A model generated the notes under the pieces. It made no database searches, was not told the DNA's origin, and worked only from the letters and a program-made list of their open reading frames with translations. DNA of 64,000 bases from JAWKNZ01 sp041391425 (GTDB lineage: Bacteria; Bdellovibrionota_B; Oligoflexia; Oligoflexales; JAWKNZ01), in contig JAWKNZ010000002.1 of NCBI GenBank assembly GCA_041391425.1, forward strand, positions 124,001 to 188,000. Reading direction: 5' to 3'. A program made the position numbers and the translations under genes. Shown one piece after another: positions 18,755 through 28,421 of this stretch (position 1 is its first letter; each line of letters opens with the position of its first letter).

Positions 18755-19471
18755 TTAAAACGAAAAGCTGGCATCCGCAGTGAGCTGATAGGTTGTAAAG
18801 GAACCAAAGCCCGCATAAAGTTTTGGACCTAGGGCAACTCCAGGCAGTAAATGCCACTTAGCGCCGCCACCAATCGTCATATTAACTCCCGATTCATTTG
18901 GAATCTTTAAATCTTTAACATTGAATTTGTCGTATAACGTTGCCTTTAAATATCCTATTTCGCCGCTAGCAATTATGTCTAACTTTTTGTTACCTAGTGG
19001 ATATACAAATGAGCCTCCAAATTGATAGGCCTCCACTACCCCAACAAATTCATTTTTACTTCCATTCTTTGAAATTAAGGGAGCGACATCCATTGGTGCA
19101 TATCTAAAAGTCGTATATATTTTCCCATTAGCTATTTTTATTGGCAAAAGATAAAGAATGCTTATGTCTGACATTCCGGCCGCTCGCCACGTGTTGGATT
19201 CTTTTTTTAGCCCAGCCCAACCGAAACTAGTTGCTAGGAGTATTTTCTCGTTTGGTAACGTTTGTTGTGTTTGTTCACTTTTCTCAACACCCTCGCTTTG
19301 AGTAGAGGCTGCGGTGATATTAGCCTCTTCATTTTTATGTTCGTCTGCTGCCTTATCATTATCTGCTTGGCTTTCACCTTTGGCAGGAACTAAATTGTCC
19401 AACCCTTTTGCAAAAGTTGAAGAGCTCAGTAAACAAGATATCAATAAGAAATATGAAATTCGAAAAAACAT
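18755..19471 (-). CDS. Putative outer-membrane beta-barrel protein
   Basis: 238 residues with signal peptide (FLLISCLLSSSTFA). A charged, Q/E/N-rich linker of about 55 residues (KADNDKAADEHKNEE-like) precedes a region of alternating hydrophobic strands ending in ...TADASFSF, whose C-terminal Phe is the usual barrel-assembly signal. It probably forms a small eight-stranded barrel. It lies 15 bases after the larger barrel gene and should be co-transcribed with it. No specific family recognised. Confidence 0.65.
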   Translation of the reverse strand: MFFRISYFLLISCLLSSSTFAKGLDNLVPAKGESQADNDKAADEHKNEEANITAASTQSEGVEKSEQTQQTLPNEKILLATSFGWAGLKKESNTWRAAGMSDISILYLLPIKIANGKIYTTFRYAPMDVAPLISKNGSKNEFVGVVEAYQFGGSFVYPLGNKKLDIIASGEIGYLKATLYDKFNVKDLKIPNESGVNMTIGGGAKWHLLPGVALGPKLYAGFGSFTTYQLTADASFSF

Positions 19472-19486
19472 GATGCTATTCTCCGA

Positions 19487-20596
19487 CTAAATTAGCAATT
19501 TAATTTGAACTAGGAATCTTCTCTCTGTTAAAGCGTCATGAGTTCCCACCACAGGCGCGTGATCAACAGTATAAGTGGCAAAACGCAAGTTTAATAACCC
19601 TACATCAAATTGGAAGCCTCCAGTAAGGTATCCAGCTTTTAGTCCGGTCTGAATTTTAATGATTTTCCCGTATCCCCATTCTAGCCCTAAGTTATATTTC
19701 TGTGAATAGTGCACTGGCTGGTTTATAGCATGAGCATCTGATGCCACTAAAACATACATCGAATTTGTTTGGATGGGCTTAAAACTGATCCCTGTGTTTA
19801 CCGATGGCAGTCTAGTTTTGGGAGCGCCAATCGCAGTACCTTGTACGTCTGCTTTTTCGTATACACTGCCACCGATGTCGGCCACACTGATGCCTAGGGT
19901 AGGTTCCATTGTTTTTATTGGAGTGAAGAGGATGCCACCATCGAAACCAACAGCGTATCCACCTTCTACTAATTCAGATATGGAATCTTCCCCATCGCCT
20001 TTTGTGAGCATTGAGATGGTGTCGATGTTAAAGCTGTGATCGATACCTGCACGTGCTAAAAATTTAACTGTTCCACCCACGCTTAACTTATCATTTAAAA
20101 AATTTTGTGCGTAGGAAATAGGTGCGATGATTCGTGGGCCAAATTTAAACTCAATATCTATATCGCTATGAGCCACTAAAGTGGTTTCTAGCTCTAAGCC
20201 TAATGCAAAACCAAAGTTTTTAAAGATTAGATGTGGTGTAAGGTACATGGAAAGGTGGTGGGTTTCACCAGTATGGCTTTGCAGAAGCTCGAGCACCTCA
20301 ACAGTATTTTTGGATTCGCTGCCTAATTCCATGAGGTCGTTAACAAATGAAATGGTCGTATCTGCGACTTCGATAGTCGGGTTTAAAAATTCACCATCCC
20401 ATTCTTTTAGTCTAGCTAACCCAGCAGGATTATAGAATAAAGCGTTGTAGTCATCTGCAACAGACACAAACGCATTACCCATTCCTAAAGGTCTCAGCCC
20501 GTATTGAGTCCATCTTAGCTCTTCTGCTGTACCAACATTAGGGCGAATAAGAAATGAAGTCAGAAAAACGACAAAGATAAGGCTGAGGCGCACCAT
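19487..20596 (-). CDS. PorV/FadL-like outer-membrane barrel protein
   Basis: 369 residues from the ATG at 20596, chosen because GGAG lies seven bases upstream and a signal peptide (MVRLSLIFVVFLTSFL) starts there; in-frame codons further up are unlikely. The mature N-terminus YGLRPLGMGNAFVSVADDYNALFYNPAGLA is the hallmark of the PorV/FadL/UPF0164 group, where the GMGxAxxAxxDxxxAxxxNPAgLA segment plugs a 14-stranded barrel. FadL relatives transport hydrophobic compounds; PorV relatives serve in type IX-like secretion. The C-terminus QIKLLI is strand-like. First gene of a two-gene unit with the small barrel protein. Substrate is not predictable. Confidence 0.75.
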   Translation of the reverse strand: MVRLSLIFVVFLTSFLIRPNVGTAEELRWTQYGLRPLGMGNAFVSVADDYNALFYNPAGLARLKEWDGEFLNPTIEVADTTISFVNDLMELGSESKNTVEVLELLQSHTGETHHLSMYLTPHLIFKNFGFALGLELETTLVAHSDIDIEFKFGPRIIAPISYAQNFLNDKLSVGGTVKFLARAGIDHSFNIDTISMLTKGDGEDSISELVEGGYAVGFDGGILFTPIKTMEPTLGISVADIGGSVYEKADVQGTAIGAPKTRLPSVNTGISFKPIQTNSMYVLVASDAHAINQPVHYSQKYNLGLEWGYGKIIKIQTGLKAGYLTGGFQFDVGLLNLRFATYTVDHAPVVGTHDALTERRFLVQIKLLI

Positions 20597-21078
20597 AAAA
20601 AGCTCCAATAAAGACATCAGCTTATTCAAGATTGATTTAAAGAAGATTTTATCATGTCTCAAGGCCACAGGATAGGGGTAGTGGGGAATTATTATTTTGA
20701 TGAAGTAACAATGTTTTGAATGGCACTATGTTCAGGCTAAGCGTAGTTATTTTCTCGTTTGCCTATTATTGTATTTTTAGGCGAATGTTTAGTTTATATT
20801 GATGCTAGGTATTATGGTAGGATTAGGATTTTTACATAGCTAACATGGAGGGCTAAATATCTACGCGGTCCAATTATATTACTTACGTTTCTCTAATAAA
20901 AATGTGATGCAAAAAACATCAGGAAGAAACGCTGTACAAAAGCCCCCCACTCGATTGTGGGATGTGTGACAAAATGATAGAGTTTATTATGTGTAGCCAC
21001 TATAGATGACAGAAGTTAAAATTGATTAAACCGGCAAAATTCAATTTATTAATTTAACAAAACCCCGGGAGCAGAAAA
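20597..21078. other. Intergenic, about 480 bases
   Basis: Divergent region between the barrel operon (-) and the TetR gene (+). A small palindrome CCCAC-TCGATT-GTGGG (20946-20961) lies 118 bases before the TetR start and could be an operator or hairpin. CGGGAGCAG at 21065-21073 is the TetR ribosome site. No gene seen. Confidence 0.45.
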
Positions 21079-21690
21079 ATGTCTAAGGCAGATGTTGCTA
21101 TTGAGCGAAAAAATCAGATTGTAAGTGCGACCGTTGATTGTATTACAAAACATGGATATCACAATTTTTCGATGCAAGATGTTGCGAGGACAGCTGGTGT
21201 AAGCAAAGGGATTATCCATTATTATTTTCTCAATAAAGACGATCTGATGATGTCGGTACTGGATAAGGTTGCTGGTGATATCGAAAAAGTTTTGCTAGCT
21301 GATATGGGTGAGATAGATGACCCAGTGAGAAAGTTAGAAGTTTTTATTGAGGTGAGTTTTGATGTGGTGCGTAACACTAAAGAATATTACCAGGTTAATA
21401 TGGATTTTTGGACTCAAATCAATCAGAAAGAAGAAGTAAGAAAAGTCATAGCAAAACATTATGCAAAATTTAGAGAAACAGCTGCAACTGTTATTAGTGA
21501 AGGAATGAAGATAGGCAGTTTTAGAAAAGTGGATCCAATAGAGTATAGTTCCTATATTATTGCGGTTATAGATGGAATAAGTTTGCAGTCTCTATTTGAT
21601 GAAACTGTTTTTGATTACGACAAAATTATAAAAAAAGTAAAAAATCTTTTAATTTCTGGGCTTGTTAAGCCAGATCATGACGTTTCGTAA
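21079..21690 (+). CDS. TetR-family transcriptional regulator
   Basis: 203 residues. The N-terminal HTH QDVARTAGVSKGIIHYYFLNKDDLM is canonical TetR/AcrR; the C-terminal helical domain binds a ligand, unknown here. Ribosome site CGGGAG upstream. The next gene begins 42 bases later and the whole run to pyrF is on one strand, so it may be the first gene of that operon. TetR proteins often control fatty-acid oxidation loci (FadR of Gram-positives, PsrA), which fits the FadJ-like gene downstream; this is inference. Confidence 0.88.
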   Translation: MSKADVAIERKNQIVSATVDCITKHGYHNFSMQDVARTAGVSKGIIHYYFLNKDDLMMSVLDKVAGDIEKVLLADMGEIDDPVRKLEVFIEVSFDVVRNTKEYYQVNMDFWTQINQKEEVRKVIAKHYAKFRETAATVISEGMKIGSFRKVDPIEYSSYIIAVIDGISLQSLFDETVFDYDKIIKKVKNLLISGLVKPDHDVS

Positions 21691-21732
21691 TAAAGTCAAG
21701 CCATAAAGTAAATTCAATAAAGGTTAGAATCT

Positions 21733-22842
21733 ATGTTAGAACAACAAGACCCTAATATTTATTCTAATATCGAAGCGATGTTGGACGGTCTAAAGTCAAT
21801 GGACGCTTTAGACTTGGAAGAGATTAACACCTATTTAGATACTTTTGAAAAATACGAATGTTGGCATCCTTTTTTTCATTTGATGAAACATAAAATTAGT
21901 CAAGCTCAATCTGACCCTACAGAAGACTATATCAGAATGGCTAGAGCTCAAGGTTTTTATTTAGAGGATATAGAGTCTGCGTCGAAAACATGCTGCGAAC
22001 TTGTAGAACAGACAGAGATTGGATTTAGTAGGTTCCTACAAGAGATAATTCCACAAATTATTGAAAAAGATAATTACATATTTGAAGCGATGATATTCGA
22101 AATGATTGGTAGTCGTTTTAAGGCTGTCGAAGATCATGTCAGCTGCTTGGAACGTTTATGCATGCTCTACGAAAAAAAAATCTATGATGAATCAAGGCTT
22201 GCCGCATCATATGAGCGATTATTGCAAGTTGATCCTAAAAATATAAAGGCATTACGATATTTTAAACTTGTTTACACACAAAATCAGGATTGGGAGAGTG
22301 TTGCGGAATCTTTGCAGGAATTAATGAAAAGCGTCTCGCGGAAGCAGGAAAAATTTCGTGTTGCTCAAGAACTTGCTGCAGTCTTGTTGTACCAACTAGA
22401 TCAGCCCAAAGATTCAATTGAAGTATTGAAAACTTGTTGTAAAGATAGTCCACTCAGCAGTACAACGATTGAGTTTGATGCTTATTATAGGATGAGAGAT
22501 TGGCAGTCTTGTTTAGATATACTTTTAGATAAGTTACAAGAAGAAACCTTTGATGAAGCAAGAGCAATGTGTTTGTTTAATATTGCTAAATTATATTTGC
22601 AGTTAAAAGATAGCAAGCTTGCATTGGAGTATTTTGAAAAATCAGCGGACACTAAGGATGAATTTCTGGATCCGATCGAGCAAATCATTAATATTAAGTT
22701 AGAACAGAATGATTGGAAAGGAATTGTTTTTTGGCTTGAAGAGCTAAAGAAGAAATCAACTGATGGAGCTCATATTGAACGTATAGAGCAGGCCGTGCAA
22801 AGAATTGATGGTGGAATTAAAGATGATTCCAATCAACTATGA
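21733..22842 (+). CDS. TPR-type repeat protein of unknown function
   Basis: 369 residues, all alpha-helical. Repeats are visible in the second half: AASYERLLQVDPKNIKALRYF, LVYTQNQDWESVAESLQEL, AMCLFNIAKLYLQLKDSKLALEYFEKSADT. No signal peptide. The stop overlaps the next gene by about 35 bases, so they are co-translated. It sits between a TetR gene and the fatty-acid-oxidation-like genes, so a scaffold for those proteins is possible. Family not recognised beyond TPR. Confidence 0.75.
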   Translation: MLEQQDPNIYSNIEAMLDGLKSMDALDLEEINTYLDTFEKYECWHPFFHLMKHKISQAQSDPTEDYIRMARAQGFYLEDIESASKTCCELVEQTEIGFSRFLQEIIPQIIEKDNYIFEAMIFEMIGSRFKAVEDHVSCLERLCMLYEKKIYDESRLAASYERLLQVDPKNIKALRYFKLVYTQNQDWESVAESLQELMKSVSRKQEKFRVAQELAAVLLYQLDQPKDSIEVLKTCCKDSPLSSTTIEFDAYYRMRDWQSCLDILLDKLQEETFDEARAMCLFNIAKLYLQLKDSKLALEYFEKSADTKDEFLDPIEQIINIKLEQNDWKGIVFWLEELKKKSTDGAHIERIEQAVQRIDGGIKDDSNQL

Positions 22843-23869
22843 TCATGCTGAAAATGAAGTAGTATTGACAATTGCTGATAAGTTTTATTGTGACCATGGT
22901 TTGTATTCTCAAAGACCTCATAAGTTAGATCGAGTTAAGCTCGCCTCGACGCTATTGAATAAGCACATCGCATCTGATAAAAGTGATTGTGAAGTCGAAT
23001 ATTTTACAACTATGGCATTAGAACAAAAAAAACGCCTACAAGAATATTATAGAAATATACCAATAAGATTTTTTGATACTTTACTTTCTACATTATTGCA
23101 ACGGCTTACGGATTTGAAACAAAGGAAAATGTTAGCCTTTGAAGGTAAAGCTTCTATTGAATCAAATGAACATTTATATTTGCTTGCGAAAAATATAAAT
23201 GTTCTTGAACCGCAAAGGCAATATGACTTAATTGTTAAGATTGTTGAATTTTATTCAGATTTAGAAATTCCATCGGAATCATATGATCTAGGTGATAAGT
23301 TGGTCATCCAAGATCGGTCAGGAAGATTTAACACTTCAAACTCGTCGCTTATGAGTTTGAAACCGTCCCTAAAACATTGGAAATCTTTTCAACAAGAGAG
23401 CTCCCCTTTAGAAAATAAAGAATATAAGACAGCAATTTTTGAAGATGGCTGGGGAGTAGGCGCGCTATCGGTTGAACCTAGAGATTATTCGAACAGTGAT
23501 TTTTATTCTGTATCCATTAATTTCATTTGCGGTTTGATAGAAGAGCCGCAAAATTTGAATTTTGCATCCCATATTTTAGATGAATTAGGGAGTTGGCTAG
23601 AAAAAAGCAAGGTTGGTAGTATTACAAATATAGATTCTTTGAGTGTGTTGTGCCCGTATTTGCCTATTGTTGCTGCTGTTCTTTCGACAATTGACGATTG
23701 TTTTCCAAATACCGATATTTTTAGAAAATTAAACATGCAGTCTTTTCTTTACGGGTGGAATCCTTTATCGATTTTTGTGGATCAATTGACAGATGAGAAG
23801 GCCGGGAATAGGCTTATTTTGGATTTGTCTAATTTCCCTTACTATACATTTATTACTGTACGGAAATGA
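22808..23869 (+). CDS. Unknown protein, possibly a degenerate thiolase
   Basis: About 353 residues. Start could be ATG 22808 or ATG 22823, both inside the previous gene. I recognise no clear domain. Three hints suggest a thiolase (FadA/FadI) origin: position directly before a FadJ-like gene with a four-base overlap, as in fadI-fadJ; an N-terminus (VLTIADKFYCDHGLYSQ, then VKLASTLLNKHI) that could align with the thiolase start; and a C-terminus with YGWNPL...AGNRLILDLSN at the place of the glycine-rich GHPxGATGaR motif. The catalytic Cys and His motifs are not there, so it cannot be an active thiolase. The hypothesis is weak. Confidence 0.5.
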   Translation: MVELKMIPINYDHAENEVVLTIADKFYCDHGLYSQRPHKLDRVKLASTLLNKHIASDKSDCEVEYFTTMALEQKKRLQEYYRNIPIRFFDTLLSTLLQRLTDLKQRKMLAFEGKASIESNEHLYLLAKNINVLEPQRQYDLIVKIVEFYSDLEIPSESYDLGDKLVIQDRSGRFNTSNSSLMSLKPSLKHWKSFQQESSPLENKEYKTAIFEDGWGVGALSVEPRDYSNSDFYSVSINFICGLIEEPQNLNFASHILDELGSWLEKSKVGSITNIDSLSVLCPYLPIVAAVLSTIDDCFPNTDIFRKLNMQSFLYGWNPLSIFVDQLTDEKAGNRLILDLSNFPYYTFITVRK

Positions 23870-25863
23870 TGGGCGAATATATGTCTGTAGATATTGAGGA
23901 GTGGGAAGATGATGTGATTATAGTATCTCTTCCATATGTGGATAACATATTGAGCGAACATGGTGTAGAGTTTATCGAAGAAGTCTCTAACATTATAGCT
24001 CCGATGTGCGAGAGAGCAGACCTATCGATTCTTTTCATATTGTCTGAAAAAAAAACTTCTGGAAGTTTATATGATAGTTGGTTGGAAGAGTTAGAAAGCC
24101 AATTGCTTTTAATGCAGTTGAGCGAGCGTATCAAAAAATATAGGCATTTTATTAAAATTATTAAATCTTCAGCGGCTACAACCTTTTTTGCTTTTGATTG
24201 TAATTGTTGTGATTGGAAATTTGATGTTGCCTTATCTTGTGATTTTCGTTTGTCTTTTAATCCAGAAGCAATAGTAGGCTTTGAGGAAATTGAACTTGGC
24301 GTTTTCCCTCCTGGATGGAGGGTTGGCCAGCTTTCTTCCAAACTACAAAAGTATAAAAATCAATGGAAGAACTTTCCTGTTTTAAAATCGGAAGATGCAG
24401 CAGCAAAAAACCTCCTCCAATTTTCTGGGTTTCATTCTAACTGGCAAGAATTTCTGAAAAAATGGATGAGAACGCAGGTAGTACAGAGTGCTGTAAAAAA
24501 GGCAAAAAACACATCGAATAGATCTAAAGGATACAGAAATATCGAAAACAGAATAAGCGATTCGACATTGACTTCCTTTAGTGAACTTAAGAAGAAAGTA
24601 GAAAGTTGGGAGCAGGTTAACCTAAAAAATGAAGAGCATTATTCAGGTTGGGATGTTTGTTGGAAAATTGCAGAGTCTAAGTTTGCTAATTTAAATTTCA
24701 ATGAAATTGAGTCATTGTTCGTATATCATTTGGCTAAGCAATATTTTTATCCTTCATATATGAGACTTATTCGAGCTCAAAAAGATAAGAAAAACAACCC
24801 AAGATATAAAATTCAAGAACAAATTGATGACCTGCCGCTGTATCTAAATGTAGATACTGTACCGCCACCAGTGAGTGTTGTTGCTAGCCTAATTAAAAAT
24901 GGAAAGAAAGTAATTTTTTTTGCATCTGATTTTAGGCATTTGACCCCTGCTCTTGAGCGGTATTTTATTAAGCTTGAAAGTTCTTTTCCAGATAAGAGTA
25001 AAATGCATTTGCTTTGGGAAGAAAAGATATCTTGGTTTACGGGTGACATCGTTAAAGACTCATCAGTTGTCTTGTCATGGCAGTTTGATGATACGTTGCA
25101 TATTAAAATGGGGAACAATGTGTTGGTATTGAATTGTTTGGCTGGTAACCTTTTCAATGCTGAGATAAGTGTTTGCGAGACAAATTCGGACAATATTGAT
25201 TTAGTTGATGTTCCTGCTATTAAGGGTGTTTTACCGATTCTTACAAGTGCTTTAGTAAGGTCGAAGCCGATAACGGGAACTTCTGTACCTGTTTCGATTT
25301 GGTTAAGATCATTGTTGTTTGAAGAGCTTTTGCAAGTAGCTGCCTATATGAAGGTTAGTTTTGAAAATGTTTTGAAAGCTTTGCAAGAATCTAATTGGGG
25401 CTTTATAGCGATGGAAGATTGCTGGTCGAGATTTTTGCAAATGCGTTACTCTGCTTGGTCATCTTTAGACAAATCAGATGATTTGATTCAAAACTTTGGA
25501 CCAAACCAGGAATCATGGGATATCGCCAATTGGAAGCAGATGAAGAGCTTGCCAATGAAGCAGCAGTATCATGAATTGAGCTGGAATCAAGCTAGTCATA
25601 CCATTGTGAATCATCATTTTGCAGTATATTGTGGATTATTAGCACGTTTGCTTGAACGTATGAACTTGGTTGGTAGCATATTTGATGCAAATATATTATG
25701 TTCTGGTGCCGCAGGTTTTCCACATATGTATGGAGAACCAACACACTATCTGGATGAGCTAGGTGAAAAAAGAGTGGCGGCATATTGCAAGATATATTGG
25801 CCTGTCTATTATGAAAAGACATTATTTAAAAGTAATTTAATTTACGAGCGGCGCAAAGGATAG
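23866..25863 (+). CDS. Degenerate FadB/FadJ-like multifunctional protein
   Basis: 665 residues, close to FadJ length. The N-terminal part has a crotonase core: VALSCDFRLSF...GFEEIELGVFPPGWRVGQLSSKL, equivalent to ALxCDxxxA...FGxPEixLGixPGxGGtqrL. By eye the second catalytic Glu is kept, the first is Asp, and the GGG oxyanion loop reads DWKF. The middle lacks a clear GxGxMGxxIA dinucleotide motif. Residues ~470-530 (KPITGTSVPVSIWLRSLLFE, WGFIAMEDCWSRF) and the C-terminus (GAAGFPHMYGEPTHYLDELG) match the two C-terminal domains of FadB/FadJ well. So the fold survives but catalysis seems lost or altered. ATGA overlap with the previous gene; pyrF follows after two bases. Confidence 0.7.
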   Translation: MMGEYMSVDIEEWEDDVIIVSLPYVDNILSEHGVEFIEEVSNIIAPMCERADLSILFILSEKKTSGSLYDSWLEELESQLLLMQLSERIKKYRHFIKIIKSSAATTFFAFDCNCCDWKFDVALSCDFRLSFNPEAIVGFEEIELGVFPPGWRVGQLSSKLQKYKNQWKNFPVLKSEDAAAKNLLQFSGFHSNWQEFLKKWMRTQVVQSAVKKAKNTSNRSKGYRNIENRISDSTLTSFSELKKKVESWEQVNLKNEEHYSGWDVCWKIAESKFANLNFNEIESLFVYHLAKQYFYPSYMRLIRAQKDKKNNPRYKIQEQIDDLPLYLNVDTVPPPVSVVASLIKNGKKVIFFASDFRHLTPALERYFIKLESSFPDKSKMHLLWEEKISWFTGDIVKDSSVVLSWQFDDTLHIKMGNNVLVLNCLAGNLFNAEISVCETNSDNIDLVDVPAIKGVLPILTSALVRSKPITGTSVPVSIWLRSLLFEELLQVAAYMKVSFENVLKALQESNWGFIAMEDCWSRFLQMRYSAWSSLDKSDDLIQNFGPNQESWDIANWKQMKSLPMKQQYHELSWNQASHTIVNHHFAVYCGLLARLLERMNLVGSIFDANILCSGAAGFPHMYGEPTHYLDELGEKRVAAYCKIYWPVYYEKTLFKSNLIYERRKG

Positions 25864-25865
25864 CT

Positions 25866-26774
25866 ATGGATACTTTTAGAGATCGATTAAAGGTTTGCAT
25901 AGAAACGCATTTGAACCCTATTTGTTTGGGAATTGATCCGCATTTTGATGAGAAAATGCTTCCAAGGTTTATGAGAAAGGAAAAAAGTGAGAAGGGAGAG
26001 ATTGCTTTATTAGAAGCATTTACAAATACTTTGCTTGATGCCGCTAAAGGTAAGCTACCTGCAGTTAAGTTTCAAATGGCTTTTTTTGAAGCTTGCGGTT
26101 GGCAGGGAGTCAAAGTATTAGAAAATGCGATTGTTAAAGCCAAGGATGCAGGTCTACTTGTTATTTTAGATGCCAAAAGAGGTGATATCTCATCTACTAT
26201 GGCTGCTTATGGCAAAATGGCATTCGAGAAATTTTGTGCTGATGCTTTAACTGTGACACCTTATATGGGATATGATGTTATCCAACCGTTAATACCATGG
26301 TTGAAGGCAGGTAAGGGTGTTTATATTGTTTGGGTGAGTTCTAACCCTTCTGGTTCGCTATTGCAGGATCAGTATTTGCAAGCTGCTGATAGAACAATAG
26401 CAGAGTTTTTGTTGGATGCATTGCAAAATGATTTTGAAAGAGATCAAATCACCGAATCAATTGGGCTGGTACTAGGTGCAACAAAACTTGAAACCTTATC
26501 AGAATCCACTTGGAAACTTGCATCAAACTATCCTTTGCTACTACCTGGAATAGGTCCACAAGGAGGGACGTACTCAGATAAAATCCTGACTTTGTTAAAA
26601 CATCAAACCCACCTAATACCTATTTCAAGAGGTATAGCCGGAGTTGGTGATGTGCGCGTTGCGGACAAACTGAATGCGCTAACTGGTTGGGACGATTATC
26701 ATAGTTTAATTGTTGATAATATTTCACCCATTGCGCAGTATTCAAAAATTAAAAGATTTTCTGATTTGCTTTAA
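25866..26774 (+). CDS. pyrF: Orotidine 5'-phosphate decarboxylase (type 2)
   Basis: 302 residues, final step of UMP synthesis (OMP to UMP). Seen: LGIDPHFDEK near the N-terminus, the catalytic ILDAKRGDISST around residue 97-108, AVKFQMAFFEACGW, TVTPYMGYDVIQPL and LLPGIGPQGG. The length and the DAKRGDI motif fit the longer type 2 family found in myxobacteria, actinobacteria and others. It follows the FadJ-like gene after two bases, so it shares that transcript. With pyrC elsewhere in the window it contributes to pyrimidine synthesis. Confidence 0.95.
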   Translation: MDTFRDRLKVCIETHLNPICLGIDPHFDEKMLPRFMRKEKSEKGEIALLEAFTNTLLDAAKGKLPAVKFQMAFFEACGWQGVKVLENAIVKAKDAGLLVILDAKRGDISSTMAAYGKMAFEKFCADALTVTPYMGYDVIQPLIPWLKAGKGVYIVWVSSNPSGSLLQDQYLQAADRTIAEFLLDALQNDFERDQITESIGLVLGATKLETLSESTWKLASNYPLLLPGIGPQGGTYSDKILTLLKHQTHLIPISRGIAGVGDVRVADKLNALTGWDDYHSLIVDNISPIAQYSKIKRFSDLL

Positions 26775-27250
26775 TAGTGAAAGATTTTGGTTATTGCTTA
26801 TCTAATTAGCTCGCTTGTTCTTGAATATGCTAGGTAGCTTTTAGTCTGAGCTTGATAGTTTGCAGATGAACTATGTCAGTAGAGGTTGTGCTTGGGAATG
26901 CAAGTGTGTCAATTTGCAACATAAACCTGAAAGTCCAGTGTCAATCGTACCAAACCTAAGGACTTAACATACAGATAATTCTGTAGATATCATTTTTATC
27001 TCATAATCTTAAATAGTTATATGATTTTCTTCATATTAATAAATAGGTACGTTTATTGCAAAGACTTTAAGGAGAAGTATCACTAATTGGTTAGCTTTTG
27101 ATTGATTAGGATATTTAAAATACCTGCTATGACATACATCAAGGTTATTTTTATAGCGCAGTTTTTTAGTATTAAGAGATTCGCAAAACAGTAGAGGCAT
27201 AAGCATTCAACTTGTTTGCTCATGATATTAAGTTTTTTTTGGAGTACTGG
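26775..27250. other. Intergenic, about 476 bases
   Basis: Between pyrF and the lpxC relic. No start-bearing reading frame with coding character was seen on either strand, no tRNA and no terminator-quality hairpin. TTGGAG at 27238-27243 is the ribosome site of the lpxC relic. Confidence 0.4.
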
Positions 27251-28197
27251 ATGATAGGTAAGTATCAGGGGACTATTAAATCGAAGGTTGCATTTGCAGG
27301 TGTTGGCTTGCATTCCGGGAAGATTGTAAACCTGGAGGTAAGGCCAGCATGTGCTAATACCGGGATTATTTTTCTCAGGACTGATACTCCATCTGGCCGG
27401 CCTATTGTTGCACATCCTTATAATGTAACTTCAACCGAGTTATGCACATCGATTGGTGATGGAGATGATCGCATTGGAACTATCGAACATCTTATGGCTG
27501 CTTTTTATGGTTTAGGAATTGATAATGCTTTTGTCTTGGTTGATGCCGGTGAACTTCCTATTTTGGATGGTAGTGCTGCTCCATTCGTTGACAAGCTTAA
27601 GGAAGTAGGAACTGAAGTCCAGCCTTGTTTGCGTAAAGTTTTGGTCATAAAGAAGCCAATTGAAGTGCAAAATGGTGATCAATTTATAAGGATTGATCCG
27701 TGGCAATCACTTGCATTTGAGTGCACGATTGATTTTGAAAATAGTTCAGCTATTGGTAAGCAGTCCGCAATTGGAATTTAATCACTCAACGTTTCTAGAG
27801 TTATGTGAGGCTAGAATTTTGTCACATAAATGATGTCAATTCTATGCGTGAGATTGGCCTCGCCCGAGGAGGTTCTCTCGATAACGCTGTAGTCGTCAAT
27901 GATTCCAGTGTTATAAATGCAGATGGCTTGCGTTATAAGGATGAATTTGTGCGTCATGTTGATTAGACGAAGGGCGATTTAGTTGTTAGGTGTGTTGATA
28001 GGCAAAGTTACAGCTATAAGTCAGTCACGCTCTTCATGCTAAACCACGGCATCGATATTACAAAAAGCCCATACTTCAGTAGAAGTGATTGATTTTGGTA
28101 GTTTGGATAATAACGATAGCTTATATGAAAACGGTGTAAAGCGCGAAAATGGTGTTGATGGTTTGGGTTTGGTTGCTAATCAAGTTTCTATCTCTTA
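27251..28197 (+). pseudogene. lpxC: UDP-3-O-acyl-N-acetylglucosamine deacetylase, broken
   Basis: LpxC performs the first committed step of lipid A synthesis. The N-terminal half is intact from ATG 27251 to a stop at 27781: TIKSKVAFAGVGLHSGK, the zinc-binding RIGTIEHLMAAFYGLGIDNA, ELPILDGSAAPFV. Then the frame changes: EFNHSTFLELCEAR in a second frame, FCHINDVNSMREIGLARGGS and LDNAVVVND...DGLRYKDEFVRH in a third up to a TAG near 27966, and a scrambled remainder where YKS-GHAL-like zinc-ligand sequence is split. At least three lesions. A Gram-negative cell with lipid A would need another copy elsewhere. The tail near 28.2 kb is unrecognisable. Confidence 0.88.
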
Positions 28198-28314
28198 ATT
28201 TCTACTACTACTTAAAATTGAAGCTATTACTATTTTTAGTAATACTTGGAATCAAAATACTATAAATGTGTAGTTTTTTCTTATGCTTTTTAAGCAAATC
28301 TTGTTAGATTGATT

Positions 28315-28411
28315 TTTAACCGGAATCTGAAATTTTTTGAAAAACTGTAGTATTTTCAATGGATTTGGAGTTCTGTCAGGTGCTAGGCGTGAGGAGGTGG
28401 GAAACCGCAGG
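28315..28411 (-). repeat. Truncated copy of repeat family A
   Basis: Reverse complement of this stretch matches the right half of the copies at 32.0 and 46.7 kb (CTGCGGTTTCCC-type segment, CTAGCACC, GAAAATACT, CAAAAAATTTCAGA, CCGG end). The element stops at its centre, near CCGCAG at 28405-28410. It lies between two dead genes (lpxC and a TPR gene). Confidence 0.8.
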
Positions 28412-28421
28412 TAAATGTATA

